Assembly: GCA_001025035.1 (NCBI GenBank)
Contig: LCZK01000007.1
Coordinates: 186,001 to 250,000, forward strand
DNA length: 64,000 nucleotides
Reading direction: 5' to 3'
Origin: Actinobacteria bacterium IMCC26207
GTDB taxonomy: Bacteria > Actinomycetota > Acidimicrobiia > Acidimicrobiales > Microtrichaceae
The position numbers and the translations under genes are program-made. The notes under the pieces were generated by a model. It ran no database searches. It was not told the DNA's origin and worked only from the letters and a program-made list of their open reading frames with translations. The first letter of the stretch is position 1. Each line of letters starts with the position of its first letter. Shown here piece by piece: positions 58,101 through 64,000 of the stretch.

Positions 58101-60584
58101 AATCCTCAGAAGCTTGCAACTCCCTTTACTGGCTACTGGCGTATTGGTGGAGATGCGACCGGAGGTGCGTCAACAAACAGCAACTTTGTGGGAAATCTTG
58201 ACGAGGCTGCGGTCTACAACGCAGTTCTTAGCCCCAGTGACGTACTCGCTAACTACTCTCGCGGGGGTGGCCTACTAGCCAATACCGGACCGACTGCTGC
58301 GTTCACCGCTTCGACCTCATTTGACGATCTCGTAGCAGACGCATCCGCATCCACTGATTTGGATGGGTCGATCCTCAGCTACGAATGGGATTTCGGAGAT
58401 AGCAGCACCGGAACCGGTGTCACCGCGACTCACCGCTACGCAACCGCCGGCGCCTACACAGTGACGCTCAAAGTAACTGACGATGACGGTGCCACAAACC
58501 AAACCACCCGGCAGATCACAACCGTCCTAAATCAGCGACCAACAGCATATTTTCTTCGGAGTTCCACCTCCTTAGTCACCACCACGAACGCCCTAGCCTC
58601 AACCGACTCAGATGGCTCCATCGTGAACTACGCCTGGGAGTTCGGAGATGGCAGCACCGGGACCGGTGTCACCGCGACTCACGCCTATGCAACCGCCGGC
58701 ACCTACACCATCACCCTCACCGTCACCGATGATCATGGTGCTACCGGAGTACTCAGTCGCCTCGTGACGGTCGCGGGAGCTGCTGTGTATGCGTCGGATG
58801 CGTTTGAGCGGACACTCGTGAACAGTTTCGGTACTGCAGACACCGGCGGAACATGGACCAATACCGGAACCGCAGCCTGGTACTCCGTCAACAACGGCAC
58901 AGGAAAACACCTCTTGAACGCCGCAGGCAGAACCACCGCTAGCTACCTCAACTCCGTCAGCGCAACCGACGTCAGCGCAAGCGTCGACCTCTCCTTCGAC
59001 AAAGCACCAACCGGCGGAGGCTTCTACAGCTCACTAGCAGTAAGGAGAATCGGAACCTCGGAATACAGAGTTCGCGCCAAAGCACTCCCAACCTCAACCT
59101 CCCTCACCCTGTCGCGCATCGTCAGCGGAACCGAAACAACCATTTCCGCAATCACTCTCCCCGGACTCATCTACACACCCGGCGACACCTGGCGCATCAA
59201 ACTCGAAGCCACCGGAACCGGAACCACTACCCTCACCGCAAAACTTTGGAACATCACCCAACCAGAACCACTCACCGCTCAACTCACCTCCACCGATACC
59301 ACCCCAAGCCTCCAAAGCCCGGGAGGAATCGGGGTCATCAACTACCTCGCAGGATCAGTAACCAACGTCCCCATCACCGTCACCTACAACAACCTTCTGG
59401 CAAAATCCCCAACGGGATCGGTTGATCAGCCAAATGTTCCTCCCGTTGCGGCCTTCACGAGTTCTGCCACCTATCTCAACGCCTCTCTCAACGCCAGCAG
59501 TTCAACCGACTCAGATGGCTCCATCGTGAACTACGCCTGGGAGTTCGGAGATGGCAGCACCGGGACCGGTGTCACCGCGACTCACGCCTATGCAACCCCC
59601 GGCACCTACACCATCACCCTCACCGTCACCGATGACGACGATGCGTGGACCCAAACCTCAAAGGTCCTCACGGTTTTAGCTGAGCCACCGCCAAATGTTC
59701 CGCCCGTTGCGGCATTCACGAGTTCTGCCACCTATCTCAACGCCTCTCTCAACGCCAGCAGTTCAACCGACTCCGATGGCTCCATCGTGAACTACGCCTG
59801 GGAGTTCGGAGATGGCAGCACCGGGACCGGTGTCACCGCGACTCACGCCTATGCAACCCCCGGCACCTACACCATCACCCTCACCGTCACCGATGATCGC
59901 TTAGGGACTCATCAGGCTTCTCAACAACTGGTGGTAGCCAGCCCACCAGCACCCGTCGCGTCGGATGCGTTTGAGCGGACACTCGTGAACAGTTTCGGCA
60001 CTGCCGACACCGGCGGAACATGGACCAATACCGGAACCGCAGCCTGGTACTCCGTCAACAACGGCACAGGAAAACACCTCTTGAACGCCGCAGGCAGAAC
60101 CACCGCTAGCTACCTCAACTCCGTCAGCGCAACCGACGTCAGCGCAAGCGTCGACCTCTCCTTCGACAAAGCACCAACCGGCGGAGGCTTCTACAGCTCA
60201 CTAGCAGTAAGGAGAATCGGAACCTCGGAATACAGAGTTCGCGCCAAAGCACTCCCAACCTCAACCTCCCTCACCCTGTCGCGCATCGTCAGCGGAACCG
60301 AAACAACCATTTCCGCAATCACTCTCCCCGGACTCATCTACACACCCGGCGACACCTGGCGCATCAAACTCGAAGCCACCGGAACCGGAACCACTACCCT
60401 CACCGCAAAACTTTGGAACATCACCCAACCAGAACCACTCACCGCTCAACTCACCTCCACCGATACCACCCCAAGCCTCCAAAGCCCGGGAGGAATCGGG
60501 GTCATCAACTACCTCGCAGGATCAGTAACCAACGTCCCCATCACCGTCACCTACAACAACCTTCTGGTGGTTCCCAAGAATTAG
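55167..60584 (+). CDS. Giant modular secreted protein (propeller, FN3, LamG, PKD)
   Basis: This 1805-residue protein has a signal peptide cut near residue 41 (APAAA-D). Residues about 45-460 form repeated blades (IGGSFTQVNG, FAGGRFTTMNG, VAGGEFLRVNG) of a DUF5122-like propeller. A fibronectin-III-like unit (470-570), two LamG domains (571-805, 811-1028) and PKD 1-2 (1040-1201) follow. A beta-sandwich module occurs twice (1209-1411, 1598-1800) with PKD 3-4 between (1423-1590). No LPxTG or transmembrane anchor is seen at the end. It probably binds glycans or matrix at the surface, within an exopolysaccharide locus. Confidence 0.88.
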   Translation: MPNKGRLQNRCARAVHAILVSALVLSSLAVLGATTAAPAAADIGAELAEPSLGHVTSDALPTVQINGVVWDQTIIGSTVYAVGEFSSARPAGDPAGTNETPRSNILAYDLTTGELIHTFAPSLNAEGTTVTASPDGSRLFIGGSFTQVNGVSQYRIAALNPNSGELIAGFNATVDYHVNDLVATDSQLFAAGSFNYAGAGLTAARSRLAAFSASNGALISGWAPVADNSVMALVIAPDGTKIFAGGRFTTMNGSAAKGLAAIDIQTGAVTPWAANTVVKNGGASAAILSLSTDGTSIFGGGYTYGRADGNLEGSFSANPTTGEMNWVADCHGDMYDTVPLNGYLYTASHAHYCGNVNGFPQTDPWSINQRHLNSFETTASSTLKREPWGYYNWEGTPAPRMAAWFPDWEVGTYTGVNQAAWTVEGTANYLVAGGEFLRVNGQPQEGLVRFAVRPIAPAADGPRLGGSEFLPTVRSGSAGRVRVSFPSNWDRDSKRLTYRIIRDDANANPIFEKSSESAFWDRPIIAFTDSGLVPGSTHTYKVRTEDPDNNVTWSDSVSVTVATTGSASPYADAVMADGARMHWRLGETVGSSALANELSPETLIATGPTLGSAGAMLNETNTSATFSNSASSQFYDPNRSTAQDPLSIEAWVKTSTKSGGRIMGFGDKATGTSSKFDRLLYMANDGRVIFGVNQTNSGAGPQASSTKQTVQSVSGLNNNQWHHVVGTLGEDGMHLFVDGVRVGSLGDVRRGQAFYGYWRIGADTLNGWPSRPNRDYFTGQIDEPAVYHKVLTPASVAAHYKASGRTPAVAPIPADSYGAATQAADPYLYYRLADTSGTDAVDSGIRANTGDYVGSATRNVAGVISGNAAVQFRGAGFIASRTAIYNPTNYSAEIWFNTTTALGGKLIGFGNARTDNSTTYDRHIYMQDDGKVVFGVKTGAANSVVSAQSYNNGLWHHAVATQGPDGMNLYVDGQRVGSNPQKLATPFTGYWRIGGDATGGASTNSNFVGNLDEAAVYNAVLSPSDVLANYSRGGGLLANTGPTAAFTASTSFDDLVADASASTDLDGSILSYEWDFGDSSTGTGVTATHRYATAGAYTVTLKVTDDDGATNQTTRQITTVLNQRPTAYFLRSSTSLVTTTNALASTDSDGSIVNYAWEFGDGSTGTGVTATHAYATAGTYTITLTVTDDHGATGVLSRLVTVAGAAVYASDAFERTLVNSFGTADTGGTWTNTGTAAWYSVNNGTGKHLLNAAGRTTASYLNSVSATDVSASVDLSFDKAPTGGGFYSSLAVRRIGTSEYRVRAKALPTSTSLTLSRIVSGTETTISAITLPGLIYTPGDTWRIKLEATGTGTTTLTAKLWNITQPEPLTAQLTSTDTTPSLQSPGGIGVINYLAGSVTNVPITVTYNNLLAKSPTGSVDQPNVPPVAAFTSSATYLNASLNASSSTDSDGSIVNYAWEFGDGSTGTGVTATHAYATPGTYTITLTVTDDDDAWTQTSKVLTVLAEPPPNVPPVAAFTSSATYLNASLNASSSTDSDGSIVNYAWEFGDGSTGTGVTATHAYATPGTYTITLTVTDDRLGTHQASQQLVVASPPAPVASDAFERTLVNSFGTADTGGTWTNTGTAAWYSVNNGTGKHLLNAAGRTTASYLNSVSATDVSASVDLSFDKAPTGGGFYSSLAVRRIGTSEYRVRAKALPTSTSLTLSRIVSGTETTISAITLPGLIYTPGDTWRIKLEATGTGTTTLTAKLWNITQPEPLTAQLTSTDTTPSLQSPGGIGVINYLAGSVTNVPITVTYNNLLVVPKN
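58791..59400 (+). repeat. 610-bp near-identical repeat, copy 1
   Basis: The DNA of the first C-terminal module matches 59958-60567 with only two differences that I can find, both near the 5' end. It begins GCGTCGGATGCGTTTGAGCG. The offset is 1167 bases, exactly 389 codons. Confidence 0.9.
59430..59635 (+). repeat. 206-bp PKD repeat, copy 1
   Basis: This PKD-coding stretch matches 59691-59896 apart from a few third-position changes, with an offset of 261 bases (87 codons). Its central part also matches the PKD 2 region at 58601-58733. Confidence 0.85.
59691..59896 (+). repeat. 206-bp PKD repeat, copy 2
   Basis: Second copy of the PKD unit, in the same reading frame as the one at 59430-59635. 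The shared phase allows in-frame gain or loss of units. Confidence 0.85.
59958..60567 (+). repeat. 610-bp near-identical repeat, copy 2
   Basis: Second copy of the C-terminal module, ending six codons before the stop of the gene. The near identity at silent positions points to recent duplication or gene conversion. Confidence 0.9.
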
Positions 60585-60694
60585 AGTGTCATCAACGGGC
60601 TCGCTCAGCGAGTTCACCAGATCGAGACACGCACTCCGCCCGGTTCGTGAAACTCACCGCTGAACGTTCGTGGCCTTAAGGGAGCAGTCGTCTC

Positions 60695-61882
60695 GTGGAG
60701 TTGGATTCCCCTGAAATGCCAAAGAATCAAGCGGTTGGGTTTCTTTTGGTCGTTCACCCTGGTGCGGAGTTGTACGGATCAGACCGAGTCATGCTTGAGT
60801 CAGTCAGCGCCCTCATTCAGCGCGGTTGGTCGGTGACGGTTGCATTGCCGAATACTGGCCCGTTGTTTGATGCCGTCAAGCAAGCCGGGGCTTGTGTTCT
60901 TACGTGCCCAACTCCAGTGGTCAGGAAGTCAGTTCTCCAACCCAAGGGCTTCGCATCCTTTCTCGGCACACTCTTTCGAAGTCTGCTGCCTAGCCTCCGC
61001 GTTCTGCGATCCACACGAGCCGATGTTGTCTACGTCTCAACCGTGACCGTCCCGCTTTGGATACTCCTCTCGCGCATCTGTCGGGTCCCGGTGGTCTGTC
61101 ATGTTCACGAGGCAGAGAACAGTGCTCGAACCTTGCAGAAGAGAGCTCTGAACACCCCGCTGTTGTTGTGCTCCTCTGTCGTAGCCAATAGTGAGTTCAG
61201 CCTGAATCTCGTTTGCGAGTCATTCCCCAAACTTGCGTCTCGGTCTCGGGTCATTCTCAATCCGATTTCTGGGCCGAGCTCGATTAAACCAGCACGAGAG
61301 ATGCTGACGGATCCCATTCGGCTGCTGTACCTAGGCCGGCTCTCCCCGCGAAAGGGACCACAGTTCATTCTCTCGGCAATGGCTCAACTCCGCGACCTTG
61401 GGATGATGACTCAACTGCACCTTGTGGGCTCAGCCTTCAAGGGGTACGAGTGGTTCGAGGAGGAACTCAGAGCGCAGGTTAACGATCTTCATCTTGACAG
61501 TAACGTTGAATTCCTCGGGTTCCAGCGAGATGTCTGGGCGGAGATCGCCTTGTGCGATCTAGTCGTAGTTCCCTCGGTAGACGCTGAGCCCTTTGGCAAT
61601 GTTGCTGTGGAAGCGGTACTTGGGGCTCGCGCAGTAGTGGCTTCGGAATCGGGAGGCCTCATCGAAGCCGTCCGAGGCTTTCCATCAGCTCAGAGTGTTC
61701 GGCCTGGAAATTCCACTGCGATCGCAGCAGCAATCAAGAAGATTGCCGAAGACTGGAACACCTACCGAGCGGAGGCAGAGTTTGATGCGCTGCTAGCAAA
61801 GCAGCGCCACGACCCAGAACTCTATGGTGACCGTATCTTCCTCGCAGTCCAAACAGCGTCACGGGCACATGGTCGGCAATGA
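60695..61882 (+). CDS. Glycosyltransferase family 4
   Basis: The 395-residue protein has a GT-B plan: an N-terminal half with HPGAELYGSDRVMLE, then the donor half with RLLYLGRLSPRKGPQFILSA and the E-x7-E motif in AEPFGNVAVEA. It should transfer a sugar from a nucleotide donor at the cytosolic membrane face. GTG at 60695 or ATG at 60716 may start it. It follows the giant protein gene by 110 bases and overlaps the next glycosyltransferase by 4. Confidence 0.9.
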   Translation: MELDSPEMPKNQAVGFLLVVHPGAELYGSDRVMLESVSALIQRGWSVTVALPNTGPLFDAVKQAGACVLTCPTPVVRKSVLQPKGFASFLGTLFRSLLPSLRVLRSTRADVVYVSTVTVPLWILLSRICRVPVVCHVHEAENSARTLQKRALNTPLLLCSSVVANSEFSLNLVCESFPKLASRSRVILNPISGPSSIKPAREMLTDPIRLLYLGRLSPRKGPQFILSAMAQLRDLGMMTQLHLVGSAFKGYEWFEEELRAQVNDLHLDSNVEFLGFQRDVWAEIALCDLVVVPSVDAEPFGNVAVEAVLGARAVVASESGGLIEAVRGFPSAQSVRPGNSTAIAAAIKKIAEDWNTYRAEAEFDALLAKQRHDPELYGDRIFLAVQTASRAHGRQ

Positions 61883-62850
61883 CCCCAGGCACTGAGATGG
61901 CTCCACCATATGAACTTGGCGCGCTGCAGGTCCTCATTGTCGTCCTGACCTACAAGCGACCCCAAGACCTGCCAGAGGCGTTGAGTACATTGCTCGACCA
62001 ATCGCAGGCTGTTCCATGGAAGACCTCGGTTCTGGTGATTGATAACGATCCTGCTGCCAGCGCCATGAAGTCTGCGGCAGATTTTGTGAGTAACCCCGTC
62101 CGGTTCGTGCACGAACCAATCCCCGGAATTGCCGCTGCTCGCAATCGGGCATTGGCGGAGGGCCAACAAGCAAACCTGCTCATCTTCGTTGATGACGACG
62201 AACGACCGAGCGCCCACTGGCTTCAGACGCTGGTCGATACCTGGATCAGGACTCAACCGGCGGCTGTGGTCGGGCCCGTGGTCTCGACTTTTGCAGAGGA
62301 TCCTGACCCGTGGATCACTGCTGGAGAATTCTTCACAAGGCGACGGATGCCTACTGGCACCCAGATTGAAGTTGCCGCAACGAACAACCTGCTTCTCGAC
62401 CTTCGACAGATCAATGACTGGGGACTTCGTTTTGACCTTCGATTCGGCGCGAGCGGTGGATCTGACACGCTCTTTACCCGACAGATCCGTCAACTTGGCG
62501 GAACGATGATCTGGTGCGATGAAGCTGTCGTGATTGATGTGGTGCCTCTGTCACGAATGACGCGTGCATGGGTTCTGCAGCGAGCACTCCGCACGGGCAA
62601 CTCCTCAAGCCGCGCTGCAATCGCCCTTCGCGGCCAACTCGGTGAGCGCCTTGCGGAGCGCGTTCGCCTGACAGGTTGGGGAACTCTGCGCCTAGTTTCT
62701 GGCACGGCCCGAATGCTGCTCGGCTATCTGACGGGATCACTCCAGCATCAGGCCAAAGGGGCACGCACCCTTGCTCGCGGAGTCGGCATGACGGGCGGTG
62801 CATGGGGCTACACATACCTTGAGTATCGACGGCCGAAGCAGCAGCCATGA
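61879..62850 (+). CDS. Glycosyltransferase family 2 (first)
   Basis: The 323-residue GT-A enzyme starts VLIVVLTYKRPQDLPEALST and has the nucleotide-binding FVDDDERPS (DDD) and the acceptor-side FGASGGSDTLFTRQ. A C-terminal helical region may attach to the membrane. It overlaps both neighbours by 4 bases. It builds a surface glycan together with them; the sugar cannot be told. Confidence 0.88.
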   Translation: MTPGTEMAPPYELGALQVLIVVLTYKRPQDLPEALSTLLDQSQAVPWKTSVLVIDNDPAASAMKSAADFVSNPVRFVHEPIPGIAAARNRALAEGQQANLLIFVDDDERPSAHWLQTLVDTWIRTQPAAVVGPVVSTFAEDPDPWITAGEFFTRRRMPTGTQIEVAATNNLLLDLRQINDWGLRFDLRFGASGGSDTLFTRQIRQLGGTMIWCDEAVVIDVVPLSRMTRAWVLQRALRTGNSSSRAAIALRGQLGERLAERVRLTGWGTLRLVSGTARMLLGYLTGSLQHQAKGARTLARGVGMTGGAWGYTYLEYRRPKQQP

Positions 62851-63770
62851 GCGAGAACCGACTCGGAATCATTCTCGTCAACTTTGGGTCCCACGACCTG
62901 TTGCGGAAGAACTTGGCGGTACTCGACATTCAACAGATCGACGCACTGGTTGTGGTGGTAGACAACTTTTCTGGCCACCAAGAACGCGCACAGATTCAGT
63001 CTCTTTCCCAGTCGCAAAATTGGGAACTGCTCACCCCATCGAAGAATCTTGGGTTTGGCGCCGGCATGAACCTTGGGGTTGAACACGCAATCACTCTGGG
63101 ATGCACAAGTTTCGTTCTCCTCAACCCGGATGTATCGATCACGGTAAGCGCACTCTCTAAGCTCCACGAGGTCGGGCGCCACTGCGAGTTCACGCTGCTG
63201 TCGCCGCGTATCAATCGACCTGATGGATCCGTCTGGTTTGCCGGGGGGCAACTCAACTTAAGCACTGGCCGCACGAGTTCTCAGTTCGCTGCTAAGCAAC
63301 GAGGACTAGAGCGATGGATAACCGGTGCATGTCTGTTTGTTGATCTTCAGACCTGGGTCAAGCTGAAAGGATTCGACCTTCGATACTTTCTTTACTGGGA
63401 AGACGTTGACCTGAGCCAGCGCTGCTTGCATCTCGGCGGGGACTTACAAGTCGTGCACGAGGTGACCGTGACGCACACCGTTGGCGCAACTCAGGGTACC
63501 CAGGGCAAGTCGCCTACGTACAACTACTACATGTGCCGAAACCGCCTGCTGTTCGCCAGTTTGAACCGGCCGAGTTCGGATGCGTGGCAGTGGCTCCTCC
63601 ACACACCTGCAGCGACCGCGCGAGTTGCCTTTCGAGATGGAAAACTCCAAGCACTGACGCACCCACGGCGCACCTCTGCTGCCGTGGGCGGAGCTTTCGT
63701 CGGATCCTGGATGCTGATCAGGTCCGTTCTCTTAGCAAAGAGGCGCTCCGAGAAAACCCCCAACCACTAG
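62847..63770 (+). CDS. Glycosyltransferase family 2, rhamnosyltransferase-like (second)
   Basis: The 307-residue protein has IILVNFGSHDLLRKNLA, NLGFGAGMNLGVEHA, LLNPDVSI (the DxD region as NPDV), ITGACLFVDLQTW and FLYWEDVDLSQR. This is the WbbL-like branch that often transfers rhamnose. It is the last gene of the three-gene glycosyltransferase run and overlaps the convergent gene by 4 bases. Confidence 0.88.
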   Translation: MSENRLGIILVNFGSHDLLRKNLAVLDIQQIDALVVVVDNFSGHQERAQIQSLSQSQNWELLTPSKNLGFGAGMNLGVEHAITLGCTSFVLLNPDVSITVSALSKLHEVGRHCEFTLLSPRINRPDGSVWFAGGQLNLSTGRTSSQFAAKQRGLERWITGACLFVDLQTWVKLKGFDLRYFLYWEDVDLSQRCLHLGGDLQVVHEVTVTHTVGATQGTQGKSPTYNYYMCRNRLLFASLNRPSSDAWQWLLHTPAATARVAFRDGKLQALTHPRRTSAAVGGAFVGSWMLIRSVLLAKRRSEKTPNH

Positions 63771-64000
63771 CCGGACCCTCCCGTGGCTAACCAGTGGTCT
63801 GCCTCAATTCGCTGATCTGTGGTTGGCAAATCCTTCAAAGAACCCTCCCGCAGTGCCGCCCGGTCGAGCGCCATAGCGATGGCATCGGCAACCGCTTCTG
63901 CGGAAGAGTCCGGCGGAAGTACCTCATGCCCGTGGGCTGCGAGCCAAGATGCCAGACCAGTTTCTGAGTTAGTCACGACTTCACACCCGTGACTGAGCGC
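63767..64000 (-). CDS. Glycosyltransferase family 4, C-terminal part (cut by window)
   Basis: Seventy-seven codons are seen, open to the right edge. ALSHGCEVVTNSETGLASWL is the C-terminal EALxxGxPVV-type donor-binding segment of GT4 enzymes, followed by VLPPDSSAEAVADAI. The catalytic part lies beyond the window. It converges on the other glycosyltransferase genes and belongs to the same locus. Confidence 0.7.
   Translation of the reverse strand, partial: ALSHGCEVVTNSETGLASWLAAHGHEVLPPDSSAEAVADAIAMALDRAALREGSLKDLPTTDQRIEADHWLATGGSG

Noticed and set aside
58601..59896. Spaced repeats that might suggest a CRISPR array
   Set aside because: The repeats are in-frame PKD-coding units of 80 or more codons within one protein; no short repeat-spacer pattern exists and no cas genes are present.

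Overview
The window looks like a chromosomal segment of a moderately high-GC actinobacterium (Actinomycetota). The strongest sign is a block at about 27.0-39.0 kb with the gene order crgA - trpG/pabA - PASTA genes - pknB - pbpA - rodA - pstP - fhaB - fhaA - tRNA-Leu(CAG), the order remembered from near the mycobacterial replication origin. A CYP51 cluster laid out as in Mycobacterium tuberculosis, an F420-type LLM oxidoreductase and many probably leaderless starts agree. I suspect Acidimicrobiia, but the sequence alone does not prove the class.

Layout. 0-4.7 kb: the end of a DUF4214-like gene, then tRNA-Ala(TGC), whose 3' half (43 bp) is exactly repeated at 4576-4618. The 4.1 kb between is an integrated island carrying pentapeptide genes, an IS3-type transposase remnant, an MntA/HepT toxin-antitoxin pair, a PASTA lipoprotein and an SRPBCC protein. 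4.7-12.6 kb: SnoaL and SGNH proteins, then a minus-strand run: TetR, P450, SDR, CYP51 and ferredoxin (mostly overlapping), a hydroxyisobutyrate-dehydrogenase-like enzyme and an unrecognised 444-residue protein. 12.6-26.9 kb: a membrane protein, LLM enzyme, ABC exporter, DEAD-box helicase with a long leader, tandem LtrA proteins, small membrane proteins and lipoproteins, and divergent fadD and thiolase genes around a perfect palindrome.

26.9-38.0 kb: a DnaA-box cluster, crgA, a pabA-type amidotransferase, and a minus-strand cell-wall and division operon. It has one kinase (PknB), preceded at its distal end by two kinase-free PASTA proteins. PstP, FhaB and FhaA complete the phospho-signalling set, and PbpA and RodA the elongation pair. 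38.0-41.0 kb: a toxin-antitoxin hot spot around tRNA-Leu, with an RHH/Doc cassette between direct repeats and an AbiE-like pair behind repeated operators.

41.0-51.2 kb: an amidase and Baeyer-Villiger monooxygenase with a divergent TetR gene, a lipoprotein, a divergent GH4 glycosidase and MFS pair, and an ECF sigma/anti-sigma operon running into two secreted proteins. 51.4-64.0 kb: a surface polysaccharide and adhesion locus with polytopic membrane proteins, an O-antigen-ligase-like protein, a lipoprotein overlapping a 1805-residue modular secreted protein (propeller, LamG, PKD and duplicated C-terminal modules) and four glycosyltransferases, the last cut by the window edge.
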